This document shows, in pieces, positions 7,065 to 12,681 of a stretch of DNA of 12,681 nt (positions within the stretch are counted from its first letter, which is position 1; every line of letters begins with the position of its first letter). Location: positions 1 through 12,681 of the forward strand of contig JBDSLU010000006.1 in the NCBI GenBank assembly GCA_039916225.1, in the 5' to 3' direction. The DNA comes from JBDSLU01 sp039916225 (GTDB taxonomy: Bacteria > Acidobacteriota > Vicinamibacteria > Vicinamibacterales > Vicinamibacteraceae). The notes below the pieces were generated by a model. That model was given only the letters and a program-made list of their open reading frames with translations. It ran no database searches and was not told the origin of the DNA. The position numbers and the translations under genes are program-made.

Positions 7065-7369
7065 GCCAAGCAGCCCGTGGTGAAAGTCCCGCGGCATTCG
7101 TCGGGCGATGCATCCCGGCGCTCGGCGTTGCTCGTCGGTTGACTCGAACGGCGAGGACGCAGTCCGGAGCCGTCGAGCGAAAGCCGCGTGGCCACGCGGC
7201 TTTACATATCCCCGATATTCGCCCTCCTCGCGCCTGGATCGCCGGGCGCCTCGCCCGTCTCGGTGCCCCGCGGCACTTTCACCGCGAGCTGCGAGGCGAT
7301 CCCGTTCGCTGACGGCGCGCGCCCGATCGTCGGGCACGCCTGCGCCGACTGTCGCCGCCCGCTGGCCCC
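7065..7369. other. 305-base non-coding gap between smr and RNase HI genes
   Basis: The gap lies between two convergent genes. It holds a perfect 24-base palindrome (7180-7203, listed separately) and two smaller hairpins: GTGCC/GGCAC at 7262-7275 and GCCCGA/TCGGGC at 7321-7335. Short open frames exist on both strands, but none has a ribosome site, recognisable domain or conserved-looking sequence. I looked for a tRNA because GACTCGAAC occurs near 7141, but the flanking bases do not form a T-arm. Confidence 0.5.
7180..7203. terminator. Perfect 24-base palindrome, likely bidirectional terminator
   Basis: The half-site AAAGCCGCGTGG is followed directly by its exact reverse complement. In RNA this folds to a strong GC stem with a four-base GGCC loop, flanked by AAA and TTT, so the same structure forms from either strand. 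It lies 115 bases after the smr stop and 166 bases beyond the RNase HI stop, between convergent genes, as expected of a two-way terminator. The T-run is only three bases, so efficiency is uncertain. A protein-binding palindrome is an alternative. Confidence 0.5.
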
Positions 7370-8137
7370 TCACACGCTGGCCGGGTCGATGTTCCAGCCG
7401 CGCAGGATCGCCACTTCGTCGCCGGCGCTCGTCGCCTTCTTGAAACGGGCGCCCGAGCGTCCCTTCACGCGTCGCTCGCATTCGGCCCACGTCGCGTGGC
7501 GCATCGCCGTGCCGTCGACGACGCTCAGGTAGGAGTGCGCCGACTTGCTGCTGCCGCCCGACGACGAGCGCCCAGACGATCCGGCGCGCCGCGCCGGCAC
7601 GTCGGTATCCTCCGGCAGCTCGAGGATCGGCAGGGGATACCCGCTGAGTGGCCCGCGGTAAAACTGGATGTCCTGCTGCTGGGCGAGGCCGTCGGCGATC
7701 TCGTCGACGCGTTCGTTGCCCGGCGTACCGATGTGCCCGCGGACGTAGTGCCAGGTGATGCCGCCCTTGCCGCGCGCATCGACCAAGGCCGACAGGCGCT
7801 CCCACAGGTCGCGGTTCAGCACCTCGGTGCCGGTCGCCGTGCGCCAGCCGCGGCTGCGCCAGCCCCAGATCCACTGGCGGATGCCCTGGATGACATAGGT
7901 CGAATCCGTGTAGACGGCGACCGGCCCCGGCACGGCCTGGCATTCGGCCAGCCCGTTGATGGCCCCGGTGAGCTCCATCCGATTGTTGGTCGAGTGGTCG
8001 ACGCGGCCGCCCAGTTCGGTGACCTGCCCGTCGGGCGTCAGCACGACCACACCCCACCCGCCGGGCCCGGGATTGCCCTTGGCCGCCCCGTCGGTGAACA
8101 CCACGATCGGCCACGCGGCCTCTATCTGCTCGCTCAT
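7370..8137 (-). CDS. rnhA: Ribonuclease HI with C-terminal hybrid-binding-like domain
   Basis: A 255-residue RNase HI, which cuts the RNA strand of RNA-DNA hybrids during replication and repair. The catalytic domain (about 8-155) shows VVFTDGAAKGNPGPGGWG (Asp16), STNNRMEL (Glu55), VYTDSTYV (Asp78), VRGHIG (His135) and NERVDEIAD (Asp145), the complete active-site set. A linker (about 180-200) ends in a Ser/Gly-rich stretch. Residues about 202-248 (SYLSVVDGT...ATWAECERRVKGRSGARFKKATS) resemble the hybrid-binding / viroplasmin-like domain, normally N-terminal in eukaryotic RNase H1, here placed at the C-terminus. ATG 8137 follows a TACCAT box by eight bases and has no Shine-Dalgarno; the frame remains open much further upstream, but that part is antisense to the permease gene. 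The RNase H call is certain; the C-terminal domain assignment is by pattern. Confidence 0.95.
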   Translation of the reverse strand: MSEQIEAAWPIVVFTDGAAKGNPGPGGWGVVVLTPDGQVTELGGRVDHSTNNRMELTGAINGLAECQAVPGPVAVYTDSTYVIQGIRQWIWGWRSRGWRTATGTEVLNRDLWERLSALVDARGKGGITWHYVRGHIGTPGNERVDEIADGLAQQQDIQFYRGPLSGYPLPILELPEDTDVPARRAGSSGRSSSGGSSKSAHSYLSVVDGTAMRHATWAECERRVKGRSGARFKKATSAGDEVAILRGWNIDPASV

Positions 8138-8145
8138 CGCCTGGG

Positions 8146-8151
8146 ATGGTA
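8146..8151 (-). promoter_or_regulatory. -10-like box TACCAT for RNase HI
   Basis: On the minus strand TACCAT lies eight bases before ATG 8137, without a Shine-Dalgarno. It is the same hexamer seen before the methyltransferase. Together with the box at 8175-8180 on the other strand it forms a compact divergent promoter region of 52 bases. Confidence 0.45.
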
Positions 8152-8174
8152 CCAGCCGGGGCGCGGCCTTGCGA

Positions 8175-8180
8175 CATAAT
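8175..8180 (+). promoter_or_regulatory. -10-like box CATAAT for the TauE leader ORF and permease
   Basis: CATAAT, preceded by A to give ACATAAT exactly as before GH3, lies nine bases before ATG 8190. No ribosome site follows. A transcript from here would start almost at the leader-ORF ATG and about 30 bases before the permease start. Confidence 0.5.
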
Positions 8181-8189
8181 CGCCGCGCG

Positions 8190-8219
8190 ATGCCCGTGAC
8201 CGTGCCCCCTGCTCGATGA
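8190..8219 (+). CDS. Nine-codon leader ORF before the TauE-like permease
   Basis: ATG 8190 opens a short frame, MPVTVPPAR, ending at TGA 8217-8219. Its stop overlaps the permease start as ATGA (8216-8219). The permease ATG has no Shine-Dalgarno, while the leader ATG sits where a leaderless transcript from the CATAAT box would begin. Ribosomes could therefore load on the leader and re-initiate at the permease. The two adjacent Pro codons might slow translation. This is an inference: the frame is too short for coding statistics. Confidence 0.35.
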   Translation: MPVTVPPAR

Positions 8220-8983
8220 CGCCGACGCCGCTGCAATACGCCCTGGTCGGACTGGCCGGCATGGCCGCCGGCCTGGTGAACGCGATCGCCGGCGGCGGGA
8301 CGCTGCTGTCCTTTCCGGCGCTGACGGCGATCGGCATACCGGCCATCGCCGCCAACGTCACCAATACGGTGGCACTGTGGCCGGGCATGGTCGGCGGCGT
8401 GCTGGCGCAGCGCCGCGACTTCGCCGGGCAGCGCAGCCGCCTGTTGCTCACGCTGCCGATTGGCGCGCTCGGCGGCATCGCCGGCGGCATCCTGCTGCTC
8501 GAGACTGGCGAGCACGCCTTTCGCACGCTCGTGCCGTACCTGATCCTGATGGCGGCCGTGCTGCTCGCGGTCCAGGATCGACTGCGTGCCTGGCTGGTCG
8601 GCCATGGCGGGCACCACGATCGGCCGGTGTCGCCGCTCCGGCTCGCCTTGCCGGTCGCCGGCGGCGCGGTCTATGGCGGCTACTTCGGCGCCGGGCTCGG
8701 CGTCATTCTCCTCGCCGTGCTCGGCCTGGTGCTCGACGAGACGCTGACCCGCATCAACGCCCTCAAGCAGGCCATCGCCCTGGCCGCCAACCTGGCAGCG
8801 GCGATCTTCTTCCTGTCCTCCGGCGAAGTCGCCTGGCTCGTGGCGCTCGTCATGGGCGTCGGGGCGATCGTCGGCGGCACGGTCGGCGGCCGGCTGGCGG
8901 GGCGCATCAAGCCGACGACGCTGCGGGCGATTGTCGTCACCGTGGCCGTGATCGTCGCCGCCGTGTATCTGATTCGCGGGTAG
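8216..8983 (+). CDS. TauE/SafE-family sulfite/anion exporter-like permease
   Basis: A 255-residue inner-membrane protein with about eight hydrophobic helices, the normal size of the TauE/SafE family (DUF81). The duplicated family motif is visible: GLVNAIAGGGTLLSFPAL (19-36) in the first half and YGGYFGAGLGVILLA in the second. A short cytoplasmic-like loop rich in His and Arg separates the halves near residues 128-140. Members move sulfite, sulfoacetate or other small organosulfur anions, usually outward, but most are uncharacterised, so the substrate is unknown. No sulfur-metabolism genes are nearby. Translation may be coupled to the short leader ORF that overlaps its ATG. It is convergent with the M50-like gene, with six bases between the stops. 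Confidence 0.9.
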   Translation: MTPTPLQYALVGLAGMAAGLVNAIAGGGTLLSFPALTAIGIPAIAANVTNTVALWPGMVGGVLAQRRDFAGQRSRLLLTLPIGALGGIAGGILLLETGEHAFRTLVPYLILMAAVLLAVQDRLRAWLVGHGGHHDRPVSPLRLALPVAGGAVYGGYFGAGLGVILLAVLGLVLDETLTRINALKQAIALAANLAAAIFFLSSGEVAWLVALVMGVGAIVGGTVGGRLAGRIKPTTLRAIVVTVAVIVAAVYLIRG

Positions 8984-8989
8984 CCGCGC

Positions 8990-9673
8990 TCAACGCCGGG
9001 CGCGCGTCATCCAGATGGTCGCGGCCAGCATGCCCAGCGCGAGCAGCATCCACGCCGACGCCCACAGCCAGGCCGGCAGCAGGAACAGCCGCGCCATCGT
9101 CACCGCGTCCGACGGTCCGTCGACCAGGTAGAGCACGCGGATGTCGAAGACCGCATTGAGGGCGACCTGCACGGCGAGCAGCCCGACCAGGAACTGCGCG
9201 GTCCGACCGAGGCCGCGCCGGGCGAGGAGGAGGAAGGCCACCGCCCAGGCGAGCACCACCACCGCGCCAAAGGGATTGCGGACCCACAGGAGCAGGGTCA
9301 GCAGCATGCAGGCGCCGAGGCCGCCGAGGACGGTGTGCGCGCGGCGCTCGACGCGGGTGGCCGCGATCAGCAGGCAGCCGACCAAGGCCGCGCCGCAGTA
9401 GCCGGCCGAGGCGACGACGCCCTGCAGCAGGCGGCTGTCCGGCACCAGGCTGAGCGTCAGGCCGCTGGCGTCCGGCCGGATGACGATCGATGAGACGTGG
9501 CCGCCGACCAGGACCGTGGCCAGGGCGTGGCCGCCTTCGTGGACCCACGTCGTGAACAGGCGGAACGGATACAGCGCCGTGTCGGCGGCCGGCGTCAGGC
9601 TGACCGCCAGCGATGCGGCCGCCGCGGCCCACAGCCAAACGGTTCCCGAACGGCCGATCGAGAGGCGCGGCAC
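8990..9673 (-). CDS. M50B-like membrane metallopeptidase
   Basis: A 227-residue, mostly hydrophobic protein with about six membrane segments. The first is at about 11-28. Near the next comes TTWVHEGGHALATVLVGGHV (41-60), an HExxH zinc motif (His45, Glu46, His49) in the context typical of the peptidase-M50B-like family, small relatives of site-2 proteases. No clear NPDG-type second motif is visible. A SSIVIRPDASGLT beta-strand segment follows, as in the family. Function of M50B-like proteins is largely unknown; intramembrane proteolysis is only inferred. The start is taken as GTG 9673, because TACAGT lies seven bases upstream and nothing resembles a Shine-Dalgarno. No substrate such as an anti-sigma factor is encoded next to it. 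Confidence 0.85.
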   Translation of the reverse strand: MPRLSIGRSGTVWLWAAAAASLAVSLTPAADTALYPFRLFTTWVHEGGHALATVLVGGHVSSIVIRPDASGLTLSLVPDSRLLQGVVASAGYCGAALVGCLLIAATRVERRAHTVLGGLGACMLLTLLLWVRNPFGAVVVLAWAVAFLLLARRGLGRTAQFLVGLLAVQVALNAVFDIRVLYLVDGPSDAVTMARLFLLPAWLWASAWMLLALGMLAATIWMTRARR

Positions 9674-9680
9674 GCCGCAG

Positions 9681-9686
9681 ACTGTA
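9681..9686 (-). promoter_or_regulatory. -10-like box TACAGT for the M50-like gene
   Basis: On the minus strand TACAGT (TAnnnT pattern) lies seven bases before GTG 9673. A transcript would begin at or next to the GTG. This supports the GTG start and adds to the window's set of leaderless-type starts. Confidence 0.4.
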
Positions 9687-9928
9687 CATGAGTCGCGGCG
9701 CCCTCCTTTGATCAGTCGCTGGGGCTATCCGTCTGTGACGACGCTGGGACGGCATCCTGCTTGCTGTGCTGCAATGGCGTGCACGTCATGCCGAGCCAAA
9801 AGCCCGCAAATGTGCAGCAACGCGTGGCCCCCGCCGCGTCGTAGATCCAAATAAACCCATCGGGTAATTCATCGTTCTGTATTCCGGTATGGCGCCGGGC
9901 CATTCTCTTTTGCGGAGCGTGAGCCTGC
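9687..9928. other. Less GC-rich intergenic region upstream of the TonB receptor
   Basis: This stretch between two divergent genes is visibly richer in A and T than the rest, with patches such as CCAAATAAACCC and GTAATTCATCG. It should hold the receptor promoter, but no -35/-10 pair is convincing. A small inverted repeat, ATGGC/GCCAT, is at 9889-9903. A 74-codon minus-strand frame (9712-9936) covers it, with several Cys and aromatic residues, but it has no ribosome site or recognisable domain and I do not call it a gene. Transferred or degenerate DNA is possible. Confidence 0.4.
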
Positions 9929-9933
9929 GGAGG
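9929..9933 (+). promoter_or_regulatory. Shine-Dalgarno of the TonB receptor gene
   Basis: GGAGG lies five bases before ATG 9939. It is the strongest ribosome-binding site in the window and fixes the receptor start. It implies that this gene has a real 5' leader, unlike several neighbours. Confidence 0.75.
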
Positions 9934-9938
9934 CATTG

Positions 9939-12681
9939 ATGAGTCGACGTGTTTTCGGATGGATGTTCGCGTGGCTACTGATGGTCGGCGTCGCCGGCGC
10001 GCAGCAGGGGACCTCCGAGGTCCGCGGCCGGGTGCTGGACGGGACCGGCGCGTCGCTGCCGGGCGTCACGGTGACGGTCAGGAACCAGGACACCGGGATG
10101 TTCCGCGAGACGCTGTCCGGCGACAGCGGCGCCTTCATCGCCAGCGCGCTCGTGCCCGGCCGCTATGAAGTGTCGGCGACCTTGCAGGGGTTCAAGACCT
10201 TCAAGCGGAACGACCTGCAGCTCGAGGTCGGCCGCACCGCCACCATCGACGTGACGATGGAAGTGGGCGGCATGGAGGAGGTCATCACCGTCACCGCCGG
10301 GACGCCGCTCGTCGACGTCACCTCCAAGGAGATCGGCGGCAACATCTCGACCGAGACGCTGGTCCAGCTGCCCAGCGTGAACGGCAACTTCATCGGCTTC
10401 ATCGGCCTGCTGCCCGGCATCGTGCCGTCGATCAGCACCGAGTCGTTCGGCAGCGACGCGATCAGCGTCAACGGCCAGGATCCGCGCAACAACAACTACA
10501 CGGTCGACGGCGGCAACAACAACGACGACGTCATCGGCCAGCGCGCCGGCATGCAGGCGCGGACCCCGATCGAGGCCGTCCAGGAGTTCCAGGTCCTCAC
10601 CGGCCAGTACGACGCCGAGTACGGCCGCACCACCGGCGCCGTCGTCAACGCCGTGATCAAGAGCGGCACCAACGTCCTCCACGGCAGCGCCTTCGGCTTC
10701 TTCCAGGACAGCGGCCTGACCAGCAAGGATTTCCTGGCCAAGCAGCGCGACCTGGCCAAGGCCGACACCAGCTATCAGCGCTGGGGCGGTGTCATCGGCG
10801 GGCCGGTGATCAAGGACCGGATGCACTTCTTCGCCAGCCTCGAGCGGTTCGCGATCGATCGGGCCAACACCATCGTCTTCCCGACCCGCGCCGATCTGAA
10901 CGATCAGCAGACCACCCAGGATCGGGTGTGGAACACGATCGTCCGCGCCGATCATCAGCTGTCGTCCAATCACACCTACAACGTGCGCTGGCTGCGCGAG
11001 CAGTCGCCGCAGTTGAACCAGATCGTGCCGACCGGCGCGGTCTTCCCGACCGGTCTGGCCTCTCGCGAGGAGTCGGACGTCGACCAGTCGCTGGCGGTCA
11101 ACCTGAACTCGGTGTTGTCCAACAGCAAGGTCAACACCCTGCGCCTCACCTGGACGCGAGAAAACGTGACGTTCGCCAACGCCTGCTACAACGGCAACGG
11201 CCGCGACCTCGCCGGCTGTGAGCCGACGCTGGCCTACCAGAACTTCATCACCCAGCAGGACAACACCGCGCAGTTCCGCATCAACGACGGCATCTCGTTC
11301 GACGACACCCTGTCGTGGTTCCTGCCCGGCAAGCGCGGCGACCACGACATCAAGGCCGGCGTGCAGTACGTCTACTCGGGGGCGCTCAACGAGAACCAGG
11401 GCAACCTGAACGGCACCTTCGCGTTCGGCCAGAACGACCTCGACTTCGACCCGGCCAACCCGCGCACCTATCCCGATCGCTTCACGGTCCGCGTCGGCGG
11501 CCCGAGCCGCTTCTACGAGAAGGCGACCTACTTCGCCGGATTCCTCCAGGACAAGTGGCGGATGACGCCGCGGATCACGCTGAGCCTCGGACTTCGCTAC
11601 GACCTCGAAGTCATTCCGATCGCCGAGACCGACAATCCGCTGCTCGAGTCGTACCCCGTCGACAAGAACAACGTCCAGCCTCGTGTGGGCGTGACCTACG
11701 ACCTGGGCGGCGGCAAGAGCGTCGTCCGGGCCGGCTACGGCCGCTTCTTCGAGAAGACGCACTTCGAGCTGATCGGCGGGCTCTACACCGGCACGCCGTT
11801 CACCAAATCGTTCCTCGTCACTTTCCCGACCTCGGCCGCCGATCCGGGGCCCCGCGCCGGCCGGCTGCCGACCGACCCGTACCTGCTGAACGGGCCGGTG
11901 ATCAACCGGGCGCTGATCGAGCAGCAGTTCCCGGCCGGCCGACTCCTCCGCAATACCGGCGCGAGCTGGGACAATGCCGATCGCGTCGTGCCGTACAGCG
12001 ACGAGATCACGCTGGGCTACGAGCGCCAGCTCGCCGCGAGCCTGGCGGTCAGCGCCGACTACGTGCACGCGGCCAGTCGTGATCTGCTGATGTCGGTCGA
12101 CTTGAACCCGGGGCTGCGGGCGACGACGGCGGCCACGTCCGCGCTCGTGCGGCAGGCCAGCCCTTCGCTGGCCGACGCCTATGTCGCGTTGCGGAACACC
12201 TATCCGGGCTTCGCCAACTTCACGACCGCGGTCACGCAGCCGCTCAACGTCGGCGAGATCGATTACGACGCGCTGCTCCTCAGCGTCAACAAGCGCTTCG
12301 GCAACAACTACGAAGCGCGCGTGTCCTACACGCTGTCGAAGTCGCGCGGCAATACGTCCGCCGCCGGTGTCGCCGCCAGCGGTTTCCAGGTGCTCGACGA
12401 CATGCACCTGGAGCTCAACGAGGGCCCGTCGAACTTCGACCTGCGCCACAACTTCGTCGTCAGCGGCCGGGCGGTCATTCCGCGCACGGGCGGTCTCAAC
12501 GTGAGCTGGGTGGCGCGCGCGCTGAGCGGGTCGCCGTTCACGCTGGTGAACAACACCATCGACCCCGATCGCAACGGCACCTTCGCCGAGCCGTTGGCGG
12601 CGGGCACTTACTCCGGCAACGGACAGAACGCCTACACCGTCGAGAACGTCGCCGAGCGCAACGGCGCTTACGGCCCCGGGT
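9939..12681 (+). CDS. TonB-dependent receptor with carboxypeptidase-regulatory domain, 3' truncated by window
   Basis: At least 914 codons, open to the window's right edge; family members of this Oar-like type are usually about 1000-1200 residues, so little is missing. Residues 1-21 are a signal peptide (FGWMFAWLLMVGVAGA). A carboxypeptidase-regulatory-like beta-sandwich follows (about 26-105: GRVLDGTGASLPGVTVTV, ALVPGRYEVSATLQGF). The plug domain spans about 112-250 (VITVTAGTPLVDV, ISVNGQDPRNNNYTVDG, EFQVLTGQYDAEYGRTTGAVVNAVIKSG). After that come the outer-membrane beta-barrel strands, for example AGFLQDKWRMTPRITLSLGLRYD. It would import a large ligand using TonB energy; in acidobacteria such receptors are numerous and often of unknown ligand, sometimes linked to polysaccharides. 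GGAGG five bases upstream fixes the start. A very long open frame runs antisense to it and is a codon-bias shadow. Confidence 0.92.
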   Translation, partial: MSRRVFGWMFAWLLMVGVAGAQQGTSEVRGRVLDGTGASLPGVTVTVRNQDTGMFRETLSGDSGAFIASALVPGRYEVSATLQGFKTFKRNDLQLEVGRTATIDVTMEVGGMEEVITVTAGTPLVDVTSKEIGGNISTETLVQLPSVNGNFIGFIGLLPGIVPSISTESFGSDAISVNGQDPRNNNYTVDGGNNNDDVIGQRAGMQARTPIEAVQEFQVLTGQYDAEYGRTTGAVVNAVIKSGTNVLHGSAFGFFQDSGLTSKDFLAKQRDLAKADTSYQRWGGVIGGPVIKDRMHFFASLERFAIDRANTIVFPTRADLNDQQTTQDRVWNTIVRADHQLSSNHTYNVRWLREQSPQLNQIVPTGAVFPTGLASREESDVDQSLAVNLNSVLSNSKVNTLRLTWTRENVTFANACYNGNGRDLAGCEPTLAYQNFITQQDNTAQFRINDGISFDDTLSWFLPGKRGDHDIKAGVQYVYSGALNENQGNLNGTFAFGQNDLDFDPANPRTYPDRFTVRVGGPSRFYEKATYFAGFLQDKWRMTPRITLSLGLRYDLEVIPIAETDNPLLESYPVDKNNVQPRVGVTYDLGGGKSVVRAGYGRFFEKTHFELIGGLYTGTPFTKSFLVTFPTSAADPGPRAGRLPTDPYLLNGPVINRALIEQQFPAGRLLRNTGASWDNADRVVPYSDEITLGYERQLAASLAVSADYVHAASRDLLMSVDLNPGLRATTAATSALVRQASPSLADAYVALRNTYPGFANFTTAVTQPLNVGEIDYDALLLSVNKRFGNNYEARVSYTLSKSRGNTSAAGVAASGFQVLDDMHLELNEGPSNFDLRHNFVVSGRAVIPRTGGLNVSWVARALSGSPFTLVNNTIDPDRNGTFAEPLAAGTYSGNGQNAYTVENVAERNGAYGPG

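Noticed and set aside
7138..7160. Possible tRNA T-arm (GACTCGAAC, minus strand GTTCGAGTC)
   Set aside because: The bases flanking the loop-like sequence do not pair into a five-base T-stem, and no acceptor or anticodon arm was found nearby.
7188..7532. A 114-codon plus-strand frame containing a CxxC pair
   Set aside because: Half of it is antisense to RNase HI, it begins inside the palindrome, and it has no ribosome site.
9712..9936. A 74-codon minus-strand frame in the less GC-rich region
   Set aside because: No ribosome site, promoter or known domain, and it would occupy the receptor's own leader including its Shine-Dalgarno. A small gene cannot be excluded but is not supported.
9975..12449. 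An 824-codon open frame on the minus strand
   Set aside because: It is antisense to the TonB receptor, whose plus-strand frame has a signal peptide, Shine-Dalgarno and recognisable domains. The minus translation is low-complexity Val/Asp/Arg/Gly-rich.
1..12681. A defence island, CRISPR array or mobile element
   Set aside because: No repeats with spacers, transposase, integrase, toxin-antitoxin pair or known defence domain was seen; gene content is conserved chromosomal.

Overview
The window is very GC-rich, densely packed bacterial chromosome. It looks most like Acidobacteriota, perhaps the Vicinamibacteria. That is inferred from the GC content, from an Oar-like TonB-dependent receptor with an N-terminal carboxypeptidase-regulatory domain, and from secreted GH3 and carboxylesterase genes. 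No rRNA, tRNA, CRISPR array, insertion sequence or phage gene was found. Most of the content is conserved housekeeping or catabolic genes rather than an accessory island.

Layout, left to right. (1) The 3' end of a type-B carboxylesterase (+), followed by a terminator-like hairpin. (2) An AlkZ-related winged-helix protein (+). (3) A secreted GH3 beta-glucosidase-type enzyme with an EF-hand-like calcium loop (+), meeting tail-to-tail with (4) a small secreted HExxH protein of unknown family (-). (5) Divergent from that, a SAM-dependent methyltransferase with a signal peptide (+) and, 10 bases on, (6) a DUF952 protein (+). (7) A tRNA-dihydrouridine synthase (-), divergent from (8) an Smr-domain protein (+). 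(9) A 305-base non-coding gap holding a perfect 24-base palindrome. (10) RNase HI with a C-terminal hybrid-binding-like domain (-), divergent from (11) a nine-codon leader ORF overlapping the start of (12) a TauE/SafE permease (+). (13) An M50B-like membrane metallopeptidase (-), convergent with the permease. (14) After a 265-base, less GC-rich intergenic region, a TonB-dependent receptor (+) that runs off the right edge. The receptor has no stop in the window and is easily missed because a long antisense open frame covers it.

The genes do not form one pathway. GH3, carboxylesterase and the receptor fit polymer scavenging. Dus, RNase HI, Smr and the AlkZ-related protein are RNA or DNA maintenance functions. 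The most notable signal is regulatory. Several starts (GH3, methyltransferase, RNase HI, the leader ORF before TauE, the M50-like gene) have a -10-like hexamer (CATAAT, TACCAT or TACAGT) only 6 to 10 bases before the start codon and no Shine-Dalgarno sequence. This suggests leaderless or nearly leaderless mRNAs. The receptor and the HExxH gene instead carry clear Shine-Dalgarno sequences. I did not find a convincing new multi-gene system.
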